Below, in pieces: positions 34,801 through 43,056 of a stretch of 64,000 nucleotides of DNA. Numbering within the stretch: the first letter of the stretch is position 1; each line of letters opens with the position of its first letter. Source of the DNA: Harmothoe impar. Its lineage: Eukaryota > Annelida > Polychaeta > Phyllodocida > Polynoidae. The stretch spans positions 49,705,523-49,769,522 of the forward strand of contig OX381717.1 of the NCBI GenBank assembly GCA_947462335.1, read 5' to 3'. The notes under the pieces were generated by a model, which was not told the DNA's origin, made no database searches, and worked only from the letters and a program-made list of their open reading frames with translations. The position numbers and the translations under genes are program-made.

Positions 34801-36539
34801 TGTTCTATCGTAAATAATGAACGTTGACAGGTAACTCCTTTGATTGGTTGGGAGCTGATTCGGGACGAACTTTGTATCTTCCATATGATATCCATATAAA
34901 TGTGCTTACTTTAAATCAGTTTGATGGACATTAATTATTATACATGTATTACATGTTCACTTTGTCTCCTTATCAAGTATCAGCAGAGGCAGAGGTCAAT
35001 AGCACCATGATGGAGGATCTTACAAGCAGCACAACACAGGATAATACACCTGACACAACACAGGTATGTGAACAATAGTATGTTATTTAACCCTTTATCT
35101 TTAAGCCCAATAGAGCATTAATGCATCATGGTGTCATTTGTCATCATGATGCATGTTGACAACAGCATTCTTTGATACGTCATGCTGTTCCTTCAGGAGT
35201 GTATTAAATCTGTATGGTGCATGCATGCAACAATGGCGATTTATTTCACCAGGGCTGCATTCATGCATCATGACGACCAATATGTTTAATTCCCACCCTA
35301 CACTCAGTACTTTTTCTCTAAGGAGATGACAACAAAGAAGACTGGTGGTGGATCTGGGAACCAAGGGGGCGCCCCTCAGGTTGGAGAATCATTGGATGGC
35401 CACCAACAACGTATGTAATGACACCTTATAAATACCGTATTCGACGTAATAAGCGCCCTGGGCGCTTATAAAATTATTTTATATGGGGTTTTAGTACTTA
35501 AGAGTTTAATTGTGTCCAAGATCGTGAAATTTGAGCCTTTGTTCTAGTCTAAAAATACCCCAAAAGGGGGGGGGGGCGCTTATTAGGGGGAGGGCGCTTA
35601 TTACGTCGAATACGGTAATGTTTATACGTATCTAACCTTTTAATAATGGAGCTTCAACTTATGAAAATCGCAGTGTAAACCGTGCTTGAATAAAAACGTA
35701 CGTACTATATTGCGTCCATGTGCCATGCCCTATATTGAGATATGGCACATGAATGCAGGTCTGGCGAGTCTACCCAACAGGTATAAAGTATTTATGCATG
35801 ATGCCAACCATTCGAGAAATATTAACATGACTTAAATGAGTAGTGCTAGCATTTTTTAGATGCAAGGTTTACTATGCCTAAGTACTGGAAGGGCCTTATT
35901 CAATGCCTCCCATTGAATACAATGTGGCCGTATTCAATGGGCTAAGATAAAGTTGTTTTTGCTTCATTAAATGGCCTCAAACAAAAGAATAATCACAAAT
36001 GCCAACTACATTGATTCCGCTCTGATGTATTTTATTAGTGGGGGCTGGGGCGCATCCCACGAAGCCACAGGCTTCGTGGGATACTGCCCAAGCCCCCACT
36101 CATAAAATACATCAGAGACGGTATCAATGGGCATTGGCATTTGTCTATGTATTTCTAATATTTAAAAATTCTTCCTCTAACAGAGTTCATAGACTTCATG
36201 AGGAACCCCTACGTGCTCCTCACCCTCTTCCTGTGGTTACTCATCATTACCATCCTGCTCCTCGTTTTATGTTGCGTCATCTTCTGCCGGAAGTGTCAAG
36301 ATAAGACCACGCAGCCGCAGGACTACACCGGAAATGGCACCTCCCGCCACCCAGCGGCCTACATGAGCTGGGGCAGGGGGATGAGGGACAGTGAGAGTTT
36401 GGAGTATTTTAACCCCAGTATTGGGGGTGGTGGAGGGGTGGGGAGGGCATCAGGCAGCAGGGCTGTTAATGCACAGAATAACCTAAACGCACTGACACAA
36501 AATGAGCTTGATGATGGGAAGAACTCGGCCTACCTCTGA
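25842..36539 (+). CDS. Three-repeat single-pass membrane protein, 13 coding exons, family not recognised
   Basis: Exons: 25842-25920, 26198-26442, 27020-27181, 28331-28462, 28692-28716, 28890-29134, 29784-30015, 32021-32172, 32453-32716, 33561-33774, 34978-35063, 35323-35410, 36184-36539. All introns are GT-AG. The joined exons give 2,280 nt, exactly 759 codons plus stop with no internal stop, which strongly supports the model. Residues 1-26 are a signal peptide. Three related repeats follow (27-206, 215-373, about 440-583), each with a P-V-x-FQ-I/V-WRP block, a LVGE/FIGK turn and, in repeats 2 and 3, GDxLGF then GY-x-FEA. A Thr/Pro-rich linker lies at 374-440 and a stalk at 584-641. Residues about 651-677 are the transmembrane helix. 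The tail of about 80 residues has EYFNP and a SAYL C-terminus. Probably a type I surface protein with beta-sandwich-like repeats (inference). I cannot name a family or ligand. Confidence 0.88.
27355..27424 (+). repeat. tRNA-like sequence (degenerate tRNA or SINE head) in intron 3
   Basis: A seven-pair acceptor stem (27355-27361 with 27417-27423, two G-U pairs), TA at positions 8-9, a 4-bp D stem GCTC/GAGC with AGCAGTA loop, and a T arm GTGGG-TTCGAGT-CCCGC with discriminator A. Only 21 nt replace the usual 23 between D and T arms, and no anticodon stem pairs. So it is not a working tRNA; A and B box promoter sequences are kept. A MITE starts 26 bp downstream. Confidence 0.75.
27451..27570. mobile_element. 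MITE with TACCGTATTCG ends, copy 2, shortened
   Basis: TACCGTATTCGATGTAATAA at the left and the near-inverse TTATTACATCGAATACAGTA at the right. The interior is shorter than in the copies at 15963 and 35433. It sits in intron 3 of the 13-exon gene. Confidence 0.85.
28692..28716 (+). other. 25-nt microexon (exon 5)
   Basis: Flanked by TGTCCTCAAG and GTAAGAATAA. It enters in phase 0 and leaves in phase 1, so skipping it would break the frame between exon 4 (ends phase 0) and exon 6 (needs phase 1). Encodes EPGRPSQG plus one base of the next Gly, the linker between repeats 1 and 2. Confidence 0.75.
28890..30015 (+). other. Extracellular repeat 2 (exons 6-7)
   Basis: Exon 6 is 245 nt, the same length and phase as exon 2, with VRFQIWRPVDEEEGMYKLIG. 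Exon 7 carries GDRLGF and IGYTFEA. The matching exon lengths and phases show that the repeats arose by duplication of an exon block. The donor at 30016 (GTTCGTTC) is weak, but it is required by the frame of exon 8. Confidence 0.85.
30083..31641. mobile_element. AACGTT-rich inverted-repeat element in intron 7
   Basis: The ends are CCCAGCTAACAAAAAAACGTT and its inverse (right end reads ACGTTTCTTGTTACCTGGG), with TA next to both. The two sub-ends are packed with AACGTTA and related words, while the 1-kb centre is AT-rich without an open frame. Shares its terminal CCCAGCTA and the AACGTT arrays with 33402 and 57402. Superfamily not recognised. Confidence 0.75.
32845..33288. mobile_element. Inverted-repeat element with poly-G ends and CCTTGCTAGGG iterations
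   Basis: The left end CCCCGGGGGGGGGTACTT and the right end AAGTGCCCCCCCCCCGGG are inverted. GTGTGCGGCTG near the left pairs with CAGCTGCACAC near the right. The interior has six or more ACCCTTGCTAGGG palindromic words spaced by T/A-rich 15-25 nt. It lies in intron 9. Non-coding. Confidence 0.7.
33402..33551. mobile_element. Short AACGTT inverted-repeat element abutting exon 10
   Basis: The left end ACCCAGCTAACGCAAACCGT and the right end, inverse of ACCCAGTAAACAAAAAAAACG, match the termini of 30083-31641. The interior is TATAACGTT repeats. Its right end supplies GTTTTTTTTGTTTACTGGG. The exon 10 acceptor AG follows only 8 bp later. Confidence 0.8.
35088..35285 (+). repeat. TGCATCATG dispersed repeat in intron 11
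   Basis: Starts TTTAACCCTTTATC and contains ATTAATGCATCATGGTG and GGGCTGCATTCATGCATCAT. Same family as 5570 and 21796. Confidence 0.65.
35433..35617. mobile_element. MITE with TACCGTATTCGACGTAATAA ends, copy 3
   Basis: Full-length copy: TACCGTATTCGACGTAATAA at the left and TTATTACGTCGAATACGGTA at the right, 185 bp like the copy at 15963, including the GGGCGCTTATTAGGGGG block. Lies in intron 12. Confidence 0.9.
35891..36160. mobile_element. Inverted-repeat element with GTATTCAATG edge, intron 12
   Basis: A GGCC(T/G)TATTCAATG edge is followed by a long hairpin, 35995-36144. Its arms contain ACAAATGCCAA and TCTGATGTATTTTATTAGTG, and its loop is the palindrome ATCCCACGAAGCCACAGGCT. A second copy in the same orientation is at 51915-52150. 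The right edge is about 25 bp from exon 13. Confidence 0.75.
36184..36539 (+). other. Last exon: transmembrane helix and cytoplasmic tail
   Basis: Starts with FIDFMRNPYVLLTLFLWLL and continues into a Leu/Ile/Val-rich helix ending CCVIFCRKC. The positively charged RK and Cys next to the membrane suit the stop-transfer, cytoplasmic side. The tail has a Gly-rich loop (GGGGGVGR) and ends SAYL. Confidence 0.85.
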
Positions 36540-36731
36540 CTCCTCTGGGCCAATGTAGCTTATAGTTATTTAATATAGGCTTACATGTAGTGTATAGGAC
36601 TATGGTTTGAGAATTCTTCTGATACTGGAATCCTGTTTAGGCAGCTCCGTTAAAGGATCACAGTGTTATCATTATGTGTTATCATGGTCTTGTCAGAAAA
36701 TGTCAGTACATGTCAGCCTTGACCAGGAAAA

Positions 36732-36817
36732 TGTGACTATACATGGGTAAAAATCGACACGTCCGACACGGCGACACAGGGGGTTGTTAAAATCTGGCTA
36801 CCCATGTATAGTCACAG
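36732..36817. repeat. Hairpin with TGTGACTATACATGGGTA arms
   Basis: TGTGACTATACATGGGTA near 36732 is inverted as TACCCATGTATAGTCACA near 36800. The loop contains CGACACG words. Just downstream, the minus strand reads GGGTTCGATTCCTG, a B-box-like sequence, which hints at a tRNA-derived SINE. No A box is convincing. Confidence 0.5.
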
Positions 36818-36904
36818 GAATCGAACCCAGGTCTCTGCACTAGAAAGTGAGTGTCATACCTACCAGGACATCCCGGGCAGGACATCTACGAGCGTACAAG
36901 CTTG

Positions 36905-37345
36905 CATTATGGGTGTGGACCACTAAATTCGACATGGCGACATGGGCCTTTTTTGGCCTAGTGACATGCGACATGAGGATATAAGAGATAGCGACATGGG
37001 AAATGGCTTTTTTTTTTAATCGACATGGTGACATGGTCATTTCTTAAAATCGACAGGGCGACATGGCCATTTCTTAAAATCGACAGAGAAAATTGGGACC
37101 CCCCATCCAGACCCCCTGCATTAGGCCTAGTATGGCCCTAGACCACTAGGTCCGGTCCGTACAGGCCCTGTGAACTTGCTTACCAGGCTTCGGATGTGTT
37201 GCTTTTAAAACTATATCATCATCCAAGACCTCTAAATTCGACATGGCGACATGGACATTTTGGGGATTAGTGTCAAATGACAGGAGGAATAAAGAGATGA
37301 TGATATGGAACATTCCTTAAAATCGACATATATGTGGGACAAGGT
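36905..37345 (+). repeat. CGACATGG dispersed repeat, copies 3 and 4
   Basis: Two runs (about 36925-37115 and 37233-37345) of ATTCGACATGGCGACATGG-type words with TTCTTAAAATCGACA spacers. The first ends GGGACCCCCCATCCAGACCC as do the copies at 5840 and 54150. Confidence 0.7.
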
Positions 37346-37845
37346 TATTATCAAGTGAGAGAGACATATGGGTCTGACCCAAGAAAGTCTGGCTTCTTAG
37401 ATAAAGTCTTAGGGGCTCTATAGTACTACTGTAGTGGACCTGCATGAAACTTGCTCACCCAAACTGTTACATGTACTTTCAATCCTGGGTTTCGAACCTA
37501 GGTCTCCTTATTGTGCTTACAGTCATGCTGTGCAACTGTATTCTCGCTGTGATCAGACAGCTGGTTAAATACCTGCAGAAGGGCAGACTTCATATAATGC
37601 AACTTTATAAGAATGTTACTTATGCAGTCTTTGCGAAAACCTGCAGGACAGTGGCAATGTCCTCCTAAAATGCCACCGGTCCAGCAAATCTACAAGTGTA
37701 GCAGGACCGAATGTCTAGTCACAGGTTGGGCTTTTCTGAATTAAAATAATTTGGTGGGGTTTCTAAACCTGAAATATGATTTGTCAATATACTGTGTAAA
37801 ACTATATATTTATCCTGATTTGGCCATAAATGATTACAAAAATAA

Positions 37846-38180
37846 TTATTATGATTATTTGATACTTACCTTGTAAGTTGAGGTATAATCTAGATTATAC
37901 CGAGGGAACCTTGGTGGTTCTGGGAATACACGAGAGGAGCGACTGCGCATGCGTGGCTTCAGCATTAAGAGAACTGTGAGGGGAATAGATTCCCCTAATA
38001 TACTAACAAAGACTTAGATAGCTCGGCTAGACTAAGGCCAAGAAGTATTAATATACACAAAGAAATTAATACCGAGGGAGGGCGGGACTGGGCGTGTATT
38101 CCCAGAACCACCAAGGTTCCCTCGGTATAATCTAGATTATACCTCAACTTACAAGGTAAGTATCAAATAATCATAATATT
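37846..38180. mobile_element. Palindromic, non-coding DIRS-related element
   Basis: Inverted arms of about 88 bp (37846-37932 and 38091-38180) carry GATACTTACCTTGTAAGTTG, GGTATAATCTAGATTATACC and GGTTCTGGGAATACACG. The segment after the left arm, CGAGAGGAGCGACTGCGCAT and on to GTGGCTTCAG, is the same as the 5' end of the full DIRS element next door, so this is a related, non-autonomous copy. The arms hold CAAGGTAAGTATC, an excellent splice donor sequence, once on each strand. It abuts the full-length element with no spacer. Confidence 0.75.
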
Positions 38181-38501
38181 ATACCTCGGAAACCTTCGGG
38201 TGTTTCCGTAAATCCACGAGAGTTTTAGAGCTAATCTATTTTCCCCCGAACAGATACACAACACAGAAATTCAATAGAAAAATATATTTTTCATCAAATC
38301 CCTGATACAAAATAACACCCTAAATTGGTGTAATGAACAAAAGGCTTCGAGCCAAATTCGTCACAATTGTAACTTTTATGTCACACATAAAGCTACTTTA
38401 TCAATTACCTCACATTAAACAAGTATGAGAGTAACACACAGGTATTAAATACCCGAAAGTTAATACAACAACTAACTTCAGTTAAACAGAAACAAATAAG
38501 T

Positions 38502-39608
38502 CTATGGCACTGCCCCTGCTAGGATGGCTTGGCCGACCTCAGTAGTGTCCTGTTCAATACGTTTGTGGTAGTACTTGGCGAAAGTCTCCACATTTTTCCA
38601 ACCTGCCTGTTTCATCAGGAGGTTGAGATTTCCCCCTTTTTTAAGGGCGAACGATGCCGATGCACCTCTGGTAGAGTGCAGGCGATACCTCGACGTGTCA
38701 ATTTTGGCCATGTTGAGCACCGTCAGTACCCACCTGCTCAGGGTGTTCCTGCTTATGGGGTCATGGGGAGCAATGAAGCTTAGCAAGAGCTGAGTTTGGT
38801 CTTCCCTCAGGCTGGCTGTCCTGTTCAAATACTCACTCAGACACCTCACTACACAGACATTGGGTTGCTGATCAAAGGCCCTAAGGATCACTGTATTCAG
38901 TGGATCCCCAAGCCTGTTGCTTTTCAACAATGTCTTCATTTTGAACACCGTCCTTTTCTTCAACTCCAGTCCTTCTATGTCAAGATTGACTATTGTCTGT
39001 CCCCTTTGAGAGGTCACTAACAGGAGTAGGGTAGCCAGTTTGAAAGAGAGGTACTTTAGGGATAAATCCTTGTTTTTTCCCCAGTTGGCCAATACCTTGA
39101 TCACTCTTTTGACATTCCAAAACACAGGGTATCTGGGTTGAGGCGGCATCACTTCATACGACCCTTTCAGTAGAAGTCTCACCACTGGGTGCATCCCAGC
39201 TGTGATATTCCCATGTACCGGTAGGACCGCGGACAGGGCAGACCTGGCAGTATTGAGGGCGCTATAACATAACCCTCCTTTTTGTAGCTTTGACAGAAAA
39301 GCACACACTTGCTGTGTAGAAGGGCAAAGAACTTTGTAGCCCCTCTCTACACAGAACACACACCACTTACGTAAATAAGTGTCATAAGTCTTCCTAGTAC
39401 TAGGCCTCCTAGCCTTGATTACAAGATCAATGGTATGTTTATCATACCCTTGTTTTTGTAGAACTCTGGTTAACAGATGAGATAGGCCACCAGTGGGGTG
39501 GCCTGAAGTCGTTCTACGTTTGCTGGCTTTCCGTGGGGCACAAGGTTGTGCCTCTTGTGCCTGAACTTGAGTCTCCTGAACGGGCTGTGATGGAGTGTGG
39601 CGTACCAA
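38502..39608 (-). CDS. DIRS tyrosine recombinase
   Basis: About 368 codons. Mediates integration of the circular DNA intermediate. The active-site set is visible: Arg202 in TSQRGQ, His311 and Arg314 in LHSTRGAS, and the nucleophile Tyr346 or Tyr347 in AKYYHKR. The N-terminal half (about 60-150) resembles a SAM-like core-binding domain. The frame overlaps the RT frame by 139 nt, and the open frame begins with TTG, not ATG. The first ATG is well inside (GMHPVV), past the start of the DNA-binding part. It is therefore probably made by frameshifting, by reinitiation or from a spliced RNA. Confidence 0.9.
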   Translation of the reverse strand: MVRHTPSQPVQETQVQAQEAQPCAPRKASKRRTTSGHPTGGLSHLLTRVLQKQGYDKHTIDLVIKARRPSTRKTYDTYLRKWCVFCVERGYKVLCPSTQQVCAFLSKLQKGGLCYSALNTARSALSAVLPVHGNITAGMHPVVRLLLKGSYEVMPPQPRYPVFWNVKRVIKVLANWGKNKDLSLKYLSFKLATLLLLVTSQRGQTIVNLDIEGLELKKRTVFKMKTLLKSNRLGDPLNTVILRAFDQQPNVCVVRCLSEYLNRTASLREDQTQLLLSFIAPHDPISRNTLSRWVLTVLNMAKIDTSRYRLHSTRGASASFALKKGGNLNLLMKQAGWKNVETFAKYYHKRIEQDTTEVGQAILAGAVP

Positions 39609-41368
39609 GGCTGGCCTGGCCAGTCTGGTGTGATGAGGATTGCCCTCGGCCTCTCCGACAACAGTCGTTGGATCACTGGTCCCAGCACACTGAATGGTGG
39701 GAAGATGTAAAAGAATTTATCAGTCCAGCAAAAAGAAAATGCATCTGTCTCCCAGGCCCCTGGCTCGGGGCTCCAGGACACAAAACAGTCAGTTTTGGCA
39801 TTTATACGAGATGCAAAGAGGTCAACCTCCGGCTTACCAAAAATCTTACACACTCTTTGGAAGATTTTGGGTGAGAGTTCCCACTCCAAATCATCTTTAA
39901 AGTGTCTCGATTTGTAGTCAGCCAGAGTGTTCTCTACACCTGGAATGTGTGCTGCTGTGACCCACAAGTCCCTCTTTTCACACCAATTCCACAATTGTCT
40001 AGCAGCTTTATCACACTCTATTGACTTCATTCCTCCCATGTGCTTTATATAAGCCATGGCAGTGGTGCTGTCAGTCAGTACTCTAATATGTAGGCCTTCT
40101 TCAGGTACAAGTGCCTGTAACCCTATAAGGGCCGCCATCATTTCTTTCACATTGATGTGAAAGAAAGTCTCAGAGAAAACCCAACGGCCTCCCGTGGCTT
40201 CTTCCCCTCTATGGGCCCCCCAGCCTTCATCAGAAGCGTCTGTGTAAATTGTAAGATCCGGCCCCGTGTTCCTGATCCTCTTGACACCCTTTGGGAGTTC
40301 CTTTAACCACCAGAATATGTCCCTATACCCTTCCAGGCCTAACGACATGTGTGCATCAAAGTTCCCCTTACTGGCTTTCAGGGCCTCATTCTTCTCTCTC
40401 TCCAGCCCCTTTATGTGAGCTGGTCCATATTGTACCCCCATAGAGTAGGCTGTCATCAGGCCTATGAGGCCTGCTACCTCCCTGATAGTAACTAGGTCTT
40501 TGGCTAAAGTTTCCTGCACTACCCTGGTAAATTTCTCAATCTTATCCTCTGTGGGCCTTACAGTCATGTCCCTTGAGTCAAGCCAGAAACCTAAAAAGGT
40601 GATCCTCTGAGAAGGTACTAGTACAGACTTGTCGGTGTGAATAACAAACCCTAACTCATCCAGAGAAGTACACAGTGCTTCCGTTGATTCCTGGCATTTT
40701 TGGTAAGAGTCTCCTACCACAAATGAGTCATCAATATATGGGAAACATTCATGTCCTTCCTGTCTGAGTGTAGAGTACACTGGGGTCAGTATCTTGGTGA
40801 AGATTCTGGGTGCGCAAGCTAGGCCATTAGGCAACCCTTGGAACTCATACAGTATTCCATCCCACTGGAACCTGAGGTATTTCCTATCTTCTTCCCTTAC
40901 AGATGCCGTATAATACGCGTCTCTCAAATCAACAGAAGACATGTAGCAATTTGGACGGATTAGATCAATGGCAGTTTTTAAACTGGTCATTTTGAAGTGG
41001 TTGTACTCCACTGCTTTGTTCATTTCAGTTAGATCTAAGATCATTCTGAAATCCCCATTAGGCTTAGGTCTTAGAAAGACATTGGAAATAAACTGTCCCT
41101 CCACTGGTTCCACTTGGCGTATAACACCCTTTGTTAACAGCTTGGACAATTCCATCCCCATTGCTTCCCTCTTAACCGGATCTAATCTGTATTGGCTGGG
41201 TACTCTATCTTGTAGAGGTGCAATTTCCTCTTCAAAGGGAATGGAAATCCCCTTTATCATACCCAGGACCCAAGGGTCCTTGGTATAAGCAAACCATTTC
41301 TCAACAGTGAAAGTTATTTGACCCGCAACAAAGTTATCAGCCGTATGAATAAAGTTAGAGGTACTCAC
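39470..41368 (-). CDS. DIRS reverse transcriptase / RNase H
   Basis: About 632 codons. The RT domain (about 60-290) has MSSVDLRDAYY, LPNGLACAPRIF and the YIDD catalytic box (Asp213, Asp214). RNase H (about 372-490) has YTDAS (Asp377), NVKEMMA (Glu409), LTDSTT (Asp433) and LADYKSR (Asp484), all four acidic residues kept. A C-terminal extension with EVDLFASR and SWSPEPGAWETDAF is the connection region usual in DIRS polyproteins. The frame begins with GTG 6 nt after the GAG stop, in another frame, and has no ATG before GMIKG, near residue 36. That residue still precedes the RT core. Confidence 0.93.
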   Translation of the reverse strand: MSTSNFIHTADNFVAGQITFTVEKWFAYTKDPWVLGMIKGISIPFEEEIAPLQDRVPSQYRLDPVKREAMGMELSKLLTKGVIRQVEPVEGQFISNVFLRPKPNGDFRMILDLTEMNKAVEYNHFKMTSLKTAIDLIRPNCYMSSVDLRDAYYTASVREEDRKYLRFQWDGILYEFQGLPNGLACAPRIFTKILTPVYSTLRQEGHECFPYIDDSFVVGDSYQKCQESTEALCTSLDELGFVIHTDKSVLVPSQRITFLGFWLDSRDMTVRPTEDKIEKFTRVVQETLAKDLVTIREVAGLIGLMTAYSMGVQYGPAHIKGLEREKNEALKASKGNFDAHMSLGLEGYRDIFWWLKELPKGVKRIRNTGPDLTIYTDASDEGWGAHRGEEATGGRWVFSETFFHINVKEMMAALIGLQALVPEEGLHIRVLTDSTTAMAYIKHMGGMKSIECDKAARQLWNWCEKRDLWVTAAHIPGVENTLADYKSRHFKDDLEWELSPKIFQRVCKIFGKPEVDLFASRINAKTDCFVSWSPEPGAWETDAFSFCWTDKFFYIFPPFSVLGPVIQRLLSERPRAILITPDWPGQPWYATLHHSPFRRLKFRHKRHNLVPHGKPANVERLQATPLVAYLIC

Positions 41369-41373
41369 CCGGC

Positions 41374-42735
41374 TTATTGAGACCCCCTCTTCTGAAAATC
41401 CGGTCTAGGTGCTCCGGACTGATGAGGTGCAGACCCCGCCGCTGCAGGTGGGCGTGGCTGTCCATACCTAGGCCTATGCTGCTTGTTGGCATTGGCGAAG
41501 GGAGGTAACATGAAGGGCTGGTTAAGGTGTTGTAGGCCATACACCTTCTGGTTTTGTTGCTGTTGCATTTGCCAGGCAGGGACGGAGGATTGACCCTGGT
41601 AGGGGTGGTAGCGCTTGTTTTTCTTACCACCTCCCCCTTTTGGAGCCCCACCTGTATTAGGCCTAGGCTGTTGCTGTTGCTGTGCGGCTTGGGCAGACAC
41701 CCTGTCAGCCACCTTATGAGCAGTATCCACCTTCTTGGTAGCCTCCTCCAGGCCCCCTCCAAAGAGGAACGCTGGATCCAGGCCTGTATCTCTGATGAGG
41801 TATTCATGATAACGGCCTACCATGATTGGCTTGAGCAGATCCCTGCGCCGGGCAGAGATTGCGTTTATGGTGCTTGCTATAAGCTGATAACCATCTCCCA
41901 GATTCTCACTGAGATCATCCAGGTCCGTATCCGTGTCTCCACGGTGGATCTGTAGCTTAGCCAGGGGGGCTAGGGCCAGCAGTGCCTTAACCATGTGCTG
42001 CTGGAATTTTTTAAGAGCGTCGTCGGTCTTTTTATAAGAGTCATTCTTCGGCTTTCTAAGTAGAATCATAACTTCCTCCTCCGGCTCCGGAGCTACTAAC
42101 TTGCCCGCTTTTTTAGGTTGCGGGTAAGTAGCATGTAGAAGGTCAAGGTCAGCCCTAGTGCGTTTCTCACTAAACATCACTTGAACAAACGTAGCGAAGT
42201 TTGGGTCTAAAACTTCCCCTACCTTTTCTTTGGCTGCCTTCTGCTTCGCCTTCTCCGTCACAAGATCCGCCATCTTCCCCGGCCGCATTTCTGGAAGCTT
42301 AGTCTCCTCTGCTTCCTCCTCGTCCTCTCCCGAGGGGACCGTGTCATCTTCGTCGTCGTCCCAACCCGGCTGAGGTTGAGTGCCCGGTTGAGCAAACATC
42401 ATCTGTGGAAAGTTGTTGTTGTTGGCGGCGACTTGACCTAGTAAGGACCCCAGTAACTGGGTCAGTAGGTTACCGGCGAGCGCTTGTTGCTGGCCGGCGT
42501 TGGCGCCGACGTTGGCGTTGGCGCCGACGTTGGCGTTGGCGCCGACGTTGACATTGGCGCCGGCGTTGTCGGTGACATTGGCGGCTCCGCCATTGTTCTT
42601 ATCTGCCGAGGTGCCGGACGTGCCTGCCACGTTTGCACTGTCCCCATCTTTTGATGAGACACTGCCCGATTCACTGATATTGTGATCGGTTGTGGCTTTT
42701 CTCTGGTCACTCGTCTTGTGATGACCTCCTGCCAT
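41374..42735 (-). CDS. DIRS GAG-like ORF1 protein
   Basis: 453 aa from a true ATG. The N-terminus is Ser/Asn/Gly-rich with a run of NVGANA units coded by an 18-bp repeat (about 42490-42560). A strongly acidic stretch follows (WDDDEDD, GEDEEEAEE), then a helical middle part (about 150-340) and a Gln/Pro/Gly-rich, basic C-terminus. No CCHC zinc knuckle is present. By position and composition it is the nucleocapsid-like protein of the element. Sequence identity to known families was not tested. Confidence 0.8.
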   Translation of the reverse strand: MAGGHHKTSDQRKATTDHNISESGSVSSKDGDSANVAGTSGTSADKNNGGAANVTDNAGANVNVGANANVGANANVGANAGQQQALAGNLLTQLLGSLLGQVAANNNNFPQMMFAQPGTQPQPGWDDDEDDTVPSGEDEEEAEETKLPEMRPGKMADLVTEKAKQKAAKEKVGEVLDPNFATFVQVMFSEKRTRADLDLLHATYPQPKKAGKLVAPEPEEEVMILLRKPKNDSYKKTDDALKKFQQHMVKALLALAPLAKLQIHRGDTDTDLDDLSENLGDGYQLIASTINAISARRRDLLKPIMVGRYHEYLIRDTGLDPAFLFGGGLEEATKKVDTAHKVADRVSAQAAQQQQQPRPNTGGAPKGGGGKKNKRYHPYQGQSSVPAWQMQQQQNQKVYGLQHLNQPFMLPPFANANKQHRPRYGQPRPPAAAGSAPHQSGAPRPDFQKRGSQ

Positions 42736-43056
42736 GATCGGTGGAGGATTGACCGAGTCAAACTCACGACGCCCGGAGGGGTGATGTCGTCAGTCTGAAA
42801 ATATATAAAAAGAGAACTGAATATCGGCTTGAAAACTAGATAAAAGTCAAGCTGATATACTCTAGACTACAGGGGTAGGTTAGAGTGTTCAAATAAAACA
42901 AATTTAAACAACGATAACGGTAAAATAAACTCACCACGCTGTCGCTGAAAAAACCACGTCTTGTCGAAACAAACGCCGCTTGAAACTGAAGCCACGCATG
43001 CGCAGTCGCTCCTCTCGTGGATTTACGGAAACACCCGAAGGTTTCCGAGGTATAAT

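Larger units (their letters stand above)
38178..43056 (-). mobile_element. Full-length DIRS-type tyrosine-recombinase retrotransposon
   Basis: Inverted terminal repeats of about 45 bp (ATTATACCTCGGAAACC... at 38178 and its inverse ending at 43056) enclose three long minus-strand frames in DIRS order: GAG-like, RT/RNase H, tyrosine recombinase. There are no long terminal direct repeats, no integrase and no aspartic protease, as expected of DIRS. No obvious target duplication is seen, in keeping with recombinase-mediated insertion. All three frames are open, so the copy may be young. I did not find an internal complementary region by eye. Confidence 0.92.

Noticed and set aside
37444..37668. 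74-codon frame with a hydrophobic stretch after the 13-exon gene
   Set aside because: No continuation of the upstream gene, which already ends with a tail and stop codon. The region overlaps a repeat also found near 43150.
41355..41807. 150-codon minus-strand frame overlapping DIRS ORF1
   Set aside because: It is read in another frame of the GAG-like gene, whose own frame has the better composition. It has no motif.
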